A stretch of DNA of 64,000 nucleotides from Halichondria panicea (lineage: Eukaryota > Porifera > Demospongiae > Suberitida > Halichondriidae): assembly GCF_963675165.1 (NCBI RefSeq), contig NC_087377.1, positions 2,627,978 through 2,691,977 on the forward strand, in the 5' to 3' direction. Position numbers and translations under genes: made by a program. The notes beneath the pieces are model-generated. The model had not been told where the DNA came from, did not search any database, and saw nothing but the letters and a program-made list of their open reading frames with translations. Positions 10,093-21,942 of this stretch are shown here, piece by piece; position 1 is the first letter of the stretch, and the number at the start of each line of letters is the position of its first letter.

Positions 10093-13000
10093 TTAGTCAG
10101 GTGACATGATAAGTATCCATGTGATACTCTTGGGGTCCATGGTGACAGTCACCACCGCGTTGTAGCCTCTATCCAACCCATACACTGCCCCCGGACTCTG
10201 TCCCTCAGGCAACACGAGTGCTTTGTCAGACAGGCCAGTGTAGTACAGTGGTAGACTGATGTTGCGTGTTATGGCCACTGGAGTGGGGTTGAATATCATG
10301 GCTAGACCGCGGTGGTCAAGGTGAGGATTCACGTGCAGCACACAGTCGTAATCTGTGCATGCGTGCAGGGAGAATGTGTATAGCAATACATCATTTACAT
10401 CAAACTTTTTTAGCTACGCTATAATAATTATTATGATAAGTTGAAAAACATGTGACTCTATAGACAGATATAATTATGTACAGCATGTAATTTTCGTTGG
10501 TGAAAATGTTCGTATTCATGAACTATAATTAATTTTTATACCCATATAAATATTCTGTATTTTTGTAGAGCTGACGTCGAGCCTATTGCATGCGGTAGAA
10601 TCATTTCGTAGTTTTAGTTTTCAATACGACAATTTCCACCATACGAAAATACCACGCTAGATATTTATACGGTACATAATTAATCACTTCTGTTCCCTAG
10701 CTCCCATGCACACACCTTGCATGTCTGGTCTCCTCACATGGACTATGTCACTGATCAGAATGTCACGATAGGTCTTGTAGAAACCCACCCACTTCTTCAC
10801 CAACTGCATAGTTGCATCAGTGTCATACAACCTGCAAGCATGCAGGGAGACCATTAAACCAGACGGTGCATGCATTAGATGTAAAAAATTATGTGTGGTT
10901 TTTGACGTAAGTGCGTGACTATCGTGGCAACTATCAGGAAAAAACGCACGTTTGCTACAATAGTCACGCACTCAGCGTGAAAACCATGCACACATCATTT
11001 TATATATCCTTACTTTATACACATACCTGGGGCCACGATAACAAGCTGCAACTCCGTAACCAAGGTATTGAGCCAACGCCCACTCATACTCCACTAGGTG
11101 CTCAGACAGTGGCTCAAACTGAGCAGCAGAACCACCTGTTAGTATGTGGAGGGGGCGGATACATTATAATTATATAGATTATATATAGCTAATGTGGAAC
11201 GGAATATGGATAACAAAATTGAAAGCAGACATTGAAAGCTTAGAAAGAGACCTTTTTCAAATAATGTTGTGGCCAGAAATTAAGGATTAATTAATTAAGC
11301 GCCTCAAAATTTAAGCGCTATATTTGTATACAGCATGGTATAATCATTACCCTAACATACATACATACCTCCGTGATACACGACCAGTGGTACAAACATC
11401 CATCCCTGGGTGGGTATGTAATGGTAGGTATCATCATACATCCCCTGTCTGCTCACACTGAGGTCCTCCCAGCGAGGCAGGCTGTACTGGTTCTCATTAT
11501 AACTGGAGCAAGAGGGACAAGTATTCAGCATGCATGCATGGTGAGAGGAGAATGCATGGACAATGCAAACAAACAAATTACTGCATAGACCTAATAAATG
11601 ATGTACACTGACTATAATAATTATTGCAACGTTCTTATACACACAAGAAATAGTGATAAAAATGATGTCCATCTCATGCACTCAAAGTTAACTATAATTA
11701 TAGAGGGGGGGGACAAGTAAATAATAGCCTGGAACTAACACTACATCAGGTACACTAACTATACAGTACTGCAACGTTCGTAACACAAAAAGCGAGCGAT
11801 GATCTGAGCACACCACGTACATACATACATGTACTGATTATTGTATAGCTCTATCAAAGAGCTGCTGAATGCATCTTTAGCTTCGAATTCGGACATTTCT
11901 AACACAAGTTATGGATATTAAACTAAAAATTGGGCCCAAAATAAATCGCCGATCAAAACGTATGCTATATATATACTATTGAATTGCAATGCATCTCCTC
12001 CCCATACAAACAACACATGCAGACATTAATTATATCTCACCCCATTCCAGACTTGCTTCCTCCCCAATAGAAATAGTTGTCAGGTTGGTTGATAAACACG
12101 TTCTTTGCTCGTAGCTCAGAATAGAGCTGTGCTTGTAGTCGTGTCTGCCAGTACACGGAGTCACTGGCAGAGGTGTGGTGGGTGTGGTTAGTTGAGCCGC
12201 ACATTGCACCTCCATATGGTCCATCTGTCTCAAGCATAGAGAGACCAGTTTGGTTGATGAAAGTGAAGATGATGTCATTAATCTTGTCATACCTATACAA
12301 TGAACAAATACACTAGCTATAATTATTATGACTGTATTTAGAGAGCACACGCACATTAATTTTGCCCTCAAAACCAAAGCAATCTATGTTGTGGCACTAT
12401 CAACTAAGTGCAACTTGATTAGCTCCGAAAAAAAGCCCATTTCAGAAAAATTCCCTATAATAGAAAATGGAACACACTGTAACAAAAGCAATGATGTATT
12501 GTTTATTATAACGTAGTAACAACAGCTGATATAGTTTCACTCACCATCCAGAAGCGAAGCAAGCATCCTGTGTTAGTTGTCCTGATTGTGGGTTGACTAC
12601 GTCCCACTGGTCCCCCACGTTCCCCCCATATCCCCCGTGACCCCGATCAAGGTCTATCAGATCATACCTGTGTGTGTGTTGTGTGTGTGTATGGTGCATG
12701 TGACAGTGTGCATAATTAAAAAAATAAAAAATAATGGTCCCAAGATACTGTAAAGTTGTCTAATACGCACATGTGATACTGATAGGGTGAAAGAAAACTG
12801 AGAGTGAAAGGAAGGGGAAGAAAGATGATATAGTGCATGTGGAAGAAAGGGGGAGAGAGTGGGAAACAATGAAAGAAAGAGAGCGGAGGGATAGTGGGAA
12901 ACAAAGAAAGAAAGAGAGCGGAGGGATAGTGGGAAACAAAGAAAGAAAGAGAGTGGAGGGATAGTGGGAAACAAAGAAAGAAAGAGAGTGGAGGGATAGT

Positions 13001-15191
13001 GGGAAACAAAGAAAGAAAGAGAGTGGAGGGATAGTGGGAAACAAAGAAAGAAAGAGAGTGGAGGGATAGTGGGAAGAGAGGGCAGGGCGCTCCAGCTAAT
13101 CAACATACAAAAGTACATACACTTACCCTCCAACTTCAATTCCTTGTGACTTTGCATACTGAATATCTGCAGTGATAGCGTCGATATTAGTCTTGTCCAT
13201 ATCCTCCAGTTTGAAACCAGAACCAAAACTGTAAATATACATCTCAAAACCAACTGCAACCATTTGATCAATAGACTTCTTAAAACCGGTTTTACTGGAA
13301 TCTGTTCCGTGGAAAAATATTGGATTTTCTTGTGTTTGTGGTGCCAACAATCTCGTCATTTTGTGCCGACTCAGCGCAATCCTCTCGCGATCATAAGAAT
13401 CCGTAACAAGTTCCAAAACTTTATAAGTATCAAATTGTGATAGCAGTGCTGAATTTATTTTTGAGGATTTCGAAGTGGTTGCAATTTCTACACCTGGTCC
13501 GAATGTGTAGGTACAATTGAGAACAGGTTCATCTGCCCCAGGGCTAACGCTACTGCCAGCTGCATCCATACCCCACTGCACTAGGCCACCGTGAGGCACG
13601 TTTGCTTCAACATAGAGCCATGATTCTGTTAGGGCTGATGTGTCGTGCTCCCAAGGCTGGGCCTGGGGCGATAAACTCAATGGAACGTACGGTTTTTGAG
13701 TACCGATGTATTCGATAACAGTCCGGTCCACTGTAACCGAAGTACTTGCTGCATTTTGAACTGTTAGCCATTTTGCTAAAATAGGTACACCCACATACAT
13801 CTCGTAGTTCACTGTAACAATTATATTTGCATGAGAAGGTTTCTTCACATCTGCAGGAGGTTTGAAATTAAGCGATAGAGTCATTCCTTTAGGAGGCCAG
13901 CTAGCATCTGTTGGGGAATGCCTCAGTCCAGGTTCCCAATGAAATGGTGCAACTGGAGGGGTCTTGGTGTAGCCAGTGTACACAAAAGAGGACTGCAGTA
14001 CAGTCAGTGTAGAGGTGTTCATGTAAGCGTGAGGTAGGGGGGAGAATAGACCTCCTATTGGGTAATCAATACCGTCTAGCGTTACGTAGCCCTCGGGAAA
14101 GATTGTGCGTAGTATGGGCTGTTGTTTTGTTTCACTGCGATAGTCGATTGTCCCGAAGGCAGGGGAGGTTGTAAAGATGCGAGAGATGAGTGTGTTACTG
14201 AGTGTGAGTTGATCTCCAGTCACAGTTAGTGTGACCTAATGATAGATAGAGAGAGTGGATCAACCGATGTATATATGCCTGGTACAGGTTATAGTTATAC
14301 CTGAAAGCAACCAATGCATATATATGCAGGCGTATACACGCCTGCATATAGCCGTAGATATAATAGCCTGTACTAGCTGTAGAGTTATACCTGCATGCAT
14401 GCATGCATGAAAGCAGGTGCAGTTCCTGATGATCGAGTGTAATGCAATAGCTGATATAAGGGCATGCACCATATATTGTAACAGCTTTGAATTGGATCTT
14501 CCCAACACAATAATTATGGCCCGGTATCCATTGTACTTATATTATAGTATTGTCCATGTACTCCTTCGAGCTGGCAGACATAATGTTCTTTGTTAACTCA
14601 TTTAAAAACAAAACTAATCGCTTCTGCATTACTGATTTCGTCTCAATATCCTGTTCTAACACAAGGTCATCTGACAAGCTCACCCTCCGACACACCAGAT
14701 CAAGCCACAATCAACACCGTCATTTCTATTTTAACCGTCTGCCCAGACTGTGGAACTGCCTACCGGCCATTGACATGTCTCTATCATCCCGATGCATAAA
14801 GACACTGATCAAGCGATTTCTATGGTCCCACTTTGTAACTCATTTCGACCCCTACAACATAATATGTTCCTTTTATTTTCTCTGTCCCTGCAGTAGATGC
14901 TCCACAATGCATATGATTAGTGTTCATTTGTGAATCACTTGTTCTCTATAATCTATCTCACACGGCAATCTGACTAGTTTCAGATTAGCCTTCAGCTGTA
15001 CACTCACTATATTGTCCTGTTTTTTTGTAATCACCTGTATGTATGCTGAGAAACCATAATTATTATTATTATTATATTGTATCTACCTCATCTTTAATGC
15101 TGTTGATGAGCCAGTCCCTTGTGTCAGTGGAGTGGGTCTTTACCACCATGCAAAGCAGCGCACATGCAAGGAGTAACTGTACAGCCTCCAT
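10093..15191 (-). CDS. Secreted glycoside-hydrolase-like protein (alpha-galactosidase-like TIM-barrel type)
   Basis: Eight exons (15191-15087, 14235-13127, 12667-12545, 12292-12041, 11502-11369, 11135-11027, 10831-10716, 10352-10093) join in phase to 735 residues ending in TAA. Residues 1-21 (MEAVQLLLACALLCMVVKTHS) look like a signal peptide. Residues 36 to about 300 form a beta-rich N-terminal module (VTLDGIDYPIGGL, WEPGLRHSP, WPPKG). A probable barrel follows with VGFEMYIYSFGSGF, YDLIDLDRGHGG (406 on), SMLETDGPYGG (D469 a candidate catalytic acid), FINQPDNYFYWGGS and QGWMFVPL (562-569). A beta-sandwich C-terminus closes it. The arrangement matches, as I remember it, large secreted bacterial proteins annotated as alpha-galactosidase-like. 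Substrate and mechanism are inferred. Spliceosomal introns argue against contamination. A damaged copy is at 675-2600. Confidence 0.75.
12855..13078. repeat. 35-base minisatellite in intron 2 of the enzyme gene
   Basis: About six tandem copies of a purine-rich unit (GGAGGGATAGTGGGAAACAA followed by AGAAAGAAAGAGAGT), with single-base variants, lie between exons 2 and 3 of the glycoside-hydrolase-like gene. The long open frames through it are artefacts of the period. Confidence 0.9.
14316..14348. repeat. Perfect short hairpin in intron 1 of the enzyme gene
   Basis: TATGCAGGCGT and ACGCCTGCATA face each other around ATAC. Nearby GCATGCATGCATGCATG is also self-complementary. Confidence 0.6.
14547..14935 (+). 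mobile_element. Non-LTR retrotransposon (LINE) reverse-transcriptase C-terminal fragment
   Basis: The frame reads YSFELADIMFFVNSFKN, then NQHRHFYFNRLPRLWNCLPAIDMS, IKRFLWSHFVTHFDPYN and FYFLCPCSRCS. This is the C-terminal tail usual after the reverse-transcriptase domain of LINE elements (the RLWN-LP motif and a terminal CPCSxC). The polymerase domain is missing, so this is a 5'-truncated insertion. It lies antisense in intron 1 of the enzyme gene. A related tail occurs at 19597-20090. Confidence 0.75.
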
Positions 15192-15270
15192 AGAGCAAGC
15201 TTTGTTTATCTAACAGTTTTTTGCAGAAAAAAGGGGGAGGGGCTGGTGCATTGGGAAGATCTGCCCCACT

Positions 15271-15326
15271 TAGCCTCGATTCCAAGCCGCTCTAAATTGA
15301 GAAAGACGGGCTGGGATCGAGGCTAT
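15271..15326. repeat. Short foldback of the TAGCCTCGATYCCAGGCCG family
   Basis: TAGCCTCGATTCCAAGCCG is mirrored by CGGGCTGGGATCGAGGCTA. Related ends occur at 5550-5600, 19448, 22505, 23187 and 47498. Confidence 0.65.
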
Positions 15327-15847
15327 GCAAAAATTTAATGTGGTTTTGCTAGCAGTTGCAATCAAACTGAACAGGCCGGCTGCATAATTATGCAGGCTTG
15401 CAGACAAGCTGCAGTATTATATAACATTTGGTTTATAAATCTAGGAAACCACATTAATTTACTCATGGACCCTTGTTTTTCATTGAGACATTGAGCTGAC
15501 ATATTTAATTAATAAACAGTTGTAATGCAATTAACAAGGTTGAGAAAGTAAGAGAAAAAGCTACAAAAAAAAAAAAAGAAAGTGAGTTGAGGTGGAATGT
15601 TGTCAGAGTAAAATAAAAATACACAGCAAATTGTACATAATTCTTGCATGCAATTGAACTTTCCTTCATCGCTGCAGTAAAATGTACGAAAAATATATTA
15701 TGGCAGTTTTATTGTTACCTGATCTGTTGAATAATTAGTGTGTGACGCTTTCCAAGCTACCCAGGAGGTACGCCACAGAGCTCGTTCATATTATAGTGAT
15801 TCGGCCCATATAGGACCCCCTATACACTCTCACATCCCAGGGAGCAT

Positions 15848-16000
15848 GCAGGGGGTGCACGGACCCCCCGCAGCCAGATCCACACAGAAAGAGAGCAGGA
15901 GGCGCACGACCCCCCGCAGCCAGACCCACACAGAAAGAGAGCAGGGGGTGCACGACCCCCCGCATCCAGATCCACACAGAAAGAGAGCAGGGGGCGCACG
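15848..16000. repeat. GC-rich minisatellite, about 48-base unit, three copies
   Basis: The unit has GGGGGTGCACGACCCCCCGC, then AGCCAGATCCACACAGAAAG and AGAGCAGG. It is repeated three times with small changes. The base composition is far richer in GC than the surroundings. The open frames across it in both strands follow from the repeat period. Confidence 0.85.
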
Positions 16001-16197
16001 ACGATTTGAAAAGAATAATAGGCTGTTTACGTGATCATATTAAAAAGAATAGCATAATAGGAGCTAGGTAATATCTCGAGCATAATCTACCAACCTCTAC
16101 GTACTTGTAAGGTATATACGTACGTACAGCGTTTACTTCCCATATTGAACTGCTCTAATCCTATTTAAAATAAAACGCTCTACGAACCTCCCTAGCC

Positions 16198-16566
16198 CTA
16201 GCCTAGCCTAGACTGGAAACCACTCCCTTCGCTCTGGGCTCTGGGGACTGGCAAGTTGCCGTATTGAGAGTTGTCCCGTTGGAATGCAATTAGAACAAAC
16301 CACAAAAATGAGTAATGCGTGGGTGATATTATTTCATCCTCGATAACAGACCGCCAGTGATGTACTTATACTCGAGGCCGATCATATTTTTGTCAGTAAT
16401 ACAGTCATGTAGTTAGCGTGTGGGCGGTGGCACGTGAGTATTTGTGACGTTTACATTCTTGTGGCTGCGTGACATTCTTCACGCACTGGGACAACTCTCA
16501 ACACGGCAGCTTGCCAGTCCCTTTCTCCCGAGAGAAGGGGACTGGTTTCCAGTCTAAGCCTAGCCC
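16198..16566. mobile_element. Non-autonomous terminal-inverted-repeat element
   Basis: The left arm (16198-16280: CCTAGCCTAGACTGGAAACC ... GGGGACTGGCAAG ... GAGAGTTGTCCC) is the reverse complement of the right arm (16487-16566: GGGACAACTCTC ... CTTGCCAGTCCC ... GGTTTCCAGTCTAAGCC). The arms are about 80 bases, the inside is about 200 bases, and no open frame is present. The size fits a MITE. Confidence 0.8.
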
Positions 16567-16949
16567 TGAGGCTCAGGCATATAAGATACAGTAACCCACC
16601 AGCGCAGCCAGAGAGAGAGAGAGAGAGAGAGACAGGTCCACCAGCGAGAGAGTCGAGTGTGAGCAGCGCAGTTGAGCAGCGCAGTTGAGCAGTCCAAGTG
16701 CAAGTGTAGAAATGCTCGAATAATTGCCCAACTGACTCTTTTATTATCTCCACAACAGGCGAAGGCAGGTTTTTTGTTTTGCAGCACCAATCAGATTGCA
16801 GAATGCTTACGTAATAGCTATCGGTTCGCTTCCCAACTCCTCCCCTTCTCTGAGCTCTGCGGTTAGAGGCGGCCAGGATTCGGAATTCCAAGATGATAAT
16901 AATCTCTGAAAGGGGCAAGGCTACGGTGGCCCTGAGCGCTGCACTCTAG

Positions 16950-17480
16950 TTGGTAGTTCATACTTGATAGTTCAAATGCGTAGTTGGTAGTTAGCAGTTG
17001 CTACTTGATAGTTCAAATGCGTAGTTGGTAGTTCGCAGTTGCTACTAACTTGATAGTTCAAACACGTAGTTGGCAGTTGGCAGTTGGTAGTTCGCAGTTG
17101 GGAGTTGGTAGTTGCATGGTAGTTGGCAGTTGGTAGTTGGGAGTTGGTAGTTGGCTATGGTGGCCCTGAGCGCTACTCTAGTTGGTAGTTCATACTTGAT
17201 AGTTCAAACGCGTAGTTGCTACTTGATAGTTCAAATACGTAGTTGGTAGTTCGCAGTTGCTACTTGATAGTTCAGTTGGCAGTTGGCAGTTGGTAGTTGG
17301 CAGTTGGCAGTTGGTAGTTGGCAGTTGGGAGTTGGCAGTTGGCAGTTGGGAGTTGGTAGTTGGGAGTTGGTAGTTGGTAGTTGGTAGTTGGCAGTTGGTA
17401 GTTGGCAGTTGGGAGTTGGTAGTTGGGAGTTGGTAGTTGGTAGTTGGCAGTTGGGAGTTGGTAGTTGGCAGTTCGTAACC
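16950..17480. repeat. Heptamer array AGTTGGY
   Basis: Dozens of tandem heptamers (AGTTGGC, AGTTGGT, AGTTGGG) are interrupted by blocks such as AGTTCAAATGCGTAGTTGG. The same heptamer occurs on the other strand at 18945-19084, forward at 19108-19166, and as a stub at 23833-23857. The array is followed by TTCGTAACCTTTAAACTTTG, which is repeated beside the later arrays. Confidence 0.9.
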
Positions 17481-19410
17481 TTTAAACTTTGCAACAATAA
17501 TTAGCCTGCTTTTAAATTATGATAGGCACAGATATCTAGCTGGCCTAAGACAGCAATATTAGAATCTTATATGTACACATCTAGGTAGGGAGATCATTTC
17601 AAGTCTAATCCTCATGTACCTATATTCCCAGATCCCAGCAGGGAGGGGGGAATTATAGAAACAGGTTTTGCATGGCACTTTTAGATTCTATTGAGGCTAT
17701 TTAAAGTTATGGTTAAAAGATTAGAGGCAGTGCAAAGATATATCTATATACAACCATAGATACACGAAAGAAAGGGATAGGCAACGCCCCACGTGATGCT
17801 AGGTAAATGCAGTGTGTGACGTCACACCCTCTGGTTGGAGGCGAGTTGCGCTCAAGAAAGTACACAATGATCCCTATATCTGCTTATTTTTCTCGTAGGG
17901 GGCCTAAAAGAGAAATTCAAAACAATCAGGCATCATGCACACATAGACCCAGCACTACTGATAGCTACAGTTGCTATGTTAGTGCCGAGTTTTCTTTTAT
18001 TCAGCTTGATTTGTGTGAAAAAACACCGATTTGTCAGTTTATGTACCTATATCTCCAATATGAAATAATTTTATAACATGTACGTTTCACAGAATTAAAG
18101 TGTGTTTATAACTGCATGGAACAAAGCATATTTTCCAGCTCTCAATGCAGTGAAGTAGTAGCAGCACCATGAAACGCTTGTCCGAAGTCCAGAAAGTTTG
18201 CGTACCTCTCCTGCTCTTACTGTACATGGTAATGTAGTTTGAAGTACTCTAAGACACAGTTTAGGTATTAGAAAGTGGAACACAAGTATCTTTATCTGTA
18301 TTGTGTGATCGAAGAGATGGCATTTGAAGGACTTGGGAACATACCTGTTATGGTTTGTAGAGTGTACTGACACCCCCCTTTGGAGCTCACTTTCTCATCA
18401 CTTTGCATATAGTAGCTCTAAAAGATTAATAGCCTATGTCTAAGTGTATCTGGTGTCTCCTCAAGAGCACAGTTTGCTATAATACTATAAGGCCACTCCA
18501 AGTGATACTCTGGTTTCTGGTCCACCGCCCGCATCAGATTTTATTCTTGGATTTCTATCTCATTATTGGATTTCTATCCCATTATTTCTACTACGCATGC
18601 GCAAAAAAAAAAGTCCATGCGGTACAAAATAGTGTGATAATGATATTCATTTGCAAAATAATGAGTTCATAAGGTGAAATTGATAATGACATAATGAGAA
18701 AAGCCGCCCGCCTGCATGCATTAGAAAAACTTTAGGACCAGAAACCAGAGTGTCACTTGGAGTGGCCTAAACTATTAATATCTTTACTGACATTTTGAGT
18801 GCACACACCCCTTTTTGCTCATTACACGCCCCTTTTTAGCAACTCGCCTCATCCAACAGAAGTGCTGGGTGTTGCCTATCCCTTTCTTTGTATCTATGAT
18901 ACAACATTTGCTAACTGCAAAGTTTAAAGGTCACGAACTCCCAACTGCCAACTCCCAACTGCGAACTACCAACTACCAACTGCCAACTGCGAACTACCAA
19001 CTACCAACTGCCAACTGCGAACTACCAACTACCAACTGCCAACTGCGAACTGCGAACTCCCAACTGCCAACTGCCAACTATCAACTGGAGTAGCACTCAG
19101 GGCCACCGTAGTTGGCAGTTGGCAGTTGGTAGTTGGCAGTTGGGAGTTGGTAGTTGGCAGTTCGTAACCTTTAAACTTTGCAACAATAATTAGCCTGCTT
19201 TTAAATTATGATACTGACACCAATAGATATCTAGCTGGCCTAAGACGGCAATATTAATCTTATATGTACACATCTAGGTAGGGAGATCATTTCAAGTCTA
19301 ATCCTCATGTACCTATATTCCCAGATCCAGCAGCAGGGAGGGGGGAATTATAGAAACAGGTTTTGCATGGCACTTTTAGATTCTATATATTGAGGCTATT
19401 TAAGAACACA
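17470..19410. repeat. Direct duplication of the sequence flanking the heptamer arrays
   Basis: About 230 bases after the first array (17474-17705, with AACCTTTAAACTTTGCAACA and ATCTAGCTGGCCTAAGAC) recur after the third array (19163-19402). Between them, 18815-18935 carries the reversed start (TGCAAAGTTTAAAGG). The layout is that of copies of one element inserted in both orientations. Confidence 0.75.
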
Positions 19411-19596
19411 CATACCCAAGATTAAGTGTTTTAATCTGCGTGCCAAGTAGCCTCGATTCAAGGCCGATTAAAATACGGATTGCAGGGGTGATAGTGCGCA
19501 TGCACTTCAAATTACCCAGTATGGGTAATCGTACCACGAACGTAAAACCTTAGTAAATTATCCAGAAATTAGTCCGTTTACTAAGAATATGTTCCG

Positions 19597-20090
19597 TTGT
19601 GGAGACCTAAATTAATAAAGGATATCAAGTCACTAGAAAAAGTGCAACGCAGAGCCACAAAATATATCCTTAATGATTATGTATCAGACTACGCAAGACT
19701 CTGCAAATTAAAGTTATTGCCCCTCATGAGATGGTTTGAACTGCAAGATATCATGTTTATTGTGAAATGTATGCAGCAGCAGTCGGACGATATAAGAGAA
19801 CTAGTATCTTTCACTTCATCCAAAACCAGGGCAGGCTGCTCAGGCCATTCCCTTCAAATTAAATTTGCTAGAAATAACTATTCAAGACACTTCTACTTCA
19901 TTACTTCATTAGAATTGCAAAAGTATGGAATAAATTGCCGTCGAATTTAATAAATCTAGATTCATCTCTATAGGAACAATCAAGAAAAAGACTTCGGACT
20001 TTTTAGTGTCAGATTTTCTAGAAAACTTTGACACAAATAACTTATGTTCATTTCATATGGTTTGCCCATGCTCTAAATGTCATATATAGG
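19597..20090 (+). mobile_element. LINE reverse-transcriptase C-terminal fragment, frameshifted
   Basis: The first part reads LIKDIKSLEKVQRRATKYIL and LCKLKLLPLMRWFELQDIMFIV, a typical post-polymerase region of non-LTR reverse transcriptases. After a frame change it continues as a degraded match to the tail at 14547-14935, including a CPCSxC motif near 20070. It is broken and not expected to be functional. Confidence 0.75.
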
Positions 20091-20133
20091 ATCCTCTGTT
20101 AACTATACTTATCACTCTATAGATTATATAATC

Positions 20134-21663
20134 AGAGATACAAAAGAAAGGGGATTGGAAACGACCGCCCACGCCCTATGTAAAAGGACTGACATCCGGT
20201 GAAGCCAGAGATACAAAAGAAAGGGGATTGGAAACGACCGCCCACGCCCTATGTAAAAGGACTGACATCCGGTGAAGCACTCCGTGTAATTATTGCGCTC
20301 GCAAATAATTACATGGAAAAGTTTTATATCCCTGGTTTCTAGCTCTCCTATCCACTAGAGATCACTCAGGGCCTGGGAGATACTTGAGAGAAGTAAGCTT
20401 ATACCACTGACAAGCTCTAAGTCCGTTGTCTTTACTCTGTTTCCAATTTTTTTGAGTTTAGCTTGAATTACTCTATGTCAACTTTTCTCTGTCCCTCCTG
20501 TGAAGTCAAAACAGCAAAGGACATTGCTTGACTTGGTTATTATGTATCTAAGTGCTACATAGAATGGCTTCATGCTATAGATAAGCTGTACTGTTCATAA
20601 ACGTTTGCAGTATAGTCCTTCAAACTGCTTTAGTATACTTTTAGACACGCCACGGGCCTGTCCCTCCTACGACTTCATAGTAAAGGCTATTTCTTCTTGC
20701 ATAGCATTTATTTGTCTAGTAATAGTGGCTGCATGGCTTAGTCGACTTTTTAGAGCTAAATTCTCTTTACTTTTTAGAAAAATTAACATTAAAAATGATC
20801 AATTTCACTGTTTCTATGTACAGCACATTGTAGAGCAGTCAAGACTGGTAATGAGCATGCTGACTATAAATATAATCCTTTGTAGTTTTAGCCACGCCCT
20901 ATAACGCGGAATGCTTCACACAAAAATTTCGAAAAAATTTCGTTTCCAATCCCCTTTCTTTTGTATCTCTGGTGAAGCACTCCGTGTAATTATTGCGCTC
21001 GCAAATAATTACATGGAGGACTGCGCTATCCCTGGTTTCTAGCTCTCCTATCCACTAGAGATCACTCAGGGCCTGGGAGATACTTGAGAGAAGTAAGCTT
21101 ATACCACTGACAAGCTCTAAGTCCGTTGTCTTTACTCTGTTTCCAATTTTTTTGAGTTTAGCTTGAATTACTCTATGTCAACTTTTCTCTGTCCCTCCTG
21201 TGAAGTCAAAACAGCAAAGGACATTGCTTGACTTGGTTATTATGTATCTAAGTGCTACATAGAATGGCTTTATGCTATAAACAAGCTGTACTGTTCATAA
21301 ACGTTTGCAGTATAGTCCTTCAAACTGCTTTAGTATACTTTTAGACACACCACGGGCCTGTCCCTCCTACGACTTCATAGTAAAGGCTATTTCTTCTTGC
21401 ATAGCATTTATTTGTCTAGTAATAGTGGCTGCATGGCTTAGTCGACTTTTTAGAGCTAAATTCTCTTTACTTTTTAGAAAAATCAACATTAAAAATGATC
21501 AATTTCACTGTTTCTACACATAGTAGAGCAGTCAAGACAGGTAATGAGCATGCTGACTATAAATATAATCCTTTGTAGTTTTAGCCACGCCCTATAACGC
21601 GGAATGCTTCACGCAAAAATTTCGAAAAAATTTCGTTTCCAATCCCCTTTCTTTTGTATCTCT
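20134..21663. mobile_element. Nested TIR element with tandemly duplicated body
   Basis: The left end AGAGATACAAAAGAAAGGGG is present twice, 73 bases apart (20134 and 20207). The inverse, CCCCTTTCTTTTGTATCTCT, closes the element at 20970 and again at 21663. Between them a body of about 700 bases (20271-20970) is repeated almost exactly (20971-21663). Each body holds a frame of 70-100 codons with one hydrophobic segment (ISSCIAFICLVIVAAWLSRL). It resembles no transposase and differs in length between copies. Confidence 0.85.
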
Positions 21664-21942
21664 GATATAATATACATCAGCTGCTCCAATGTTGGAGTAA
21701 GTCTGTCAGCTATTTCCTCTCACCCAATAATTTTCACTTAATTTCTTTTGTGCATAGCTGTAAAGTTCACATAATAATAATAAAAAATAATAAATTACAA
21801 AGAGTTTTACTAACAAATTTACTATTGAATCCACCCACGCCCAAACAGTGGTTACCAGGCCCTCTAGTGAGAGGGGCTGGGACTGAGGCTAAGCTAGATC
21901 TAGCTACAGTTGGTGGCTAGCTAGCTAGCTAGACGTAATAGC

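Noticed and set aside
12657-13271. Long minus-strand frame with repeated LSFFVSHYPS motifs
   Set aside because: It is the translation of a 35-base minisatellite, with no start or splice context.
10093-15191. Bacterial contamination as the source of the enzyme gene
   Set aside because: The gene has seven GT-AG introns with consistent phases, host-type repeats in them, and lies between animal genes.
17231-17497. Minus-strand frame of NCQLPT repeats (also 18815-19093 plus)
   Set aside because: It is translation of the AGTTGGY heptamer array. A heptamer keeps open frames by its period.
20605-21523. Two frames of 99 and 72 codons starting MQYSPSNCFSILLD
   Set aside because: They sit inside the duplicated TIR element, differ in length between near-identical copies and resemble no transposase. 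A real small protein cannot be excluded, but nothing supports one.
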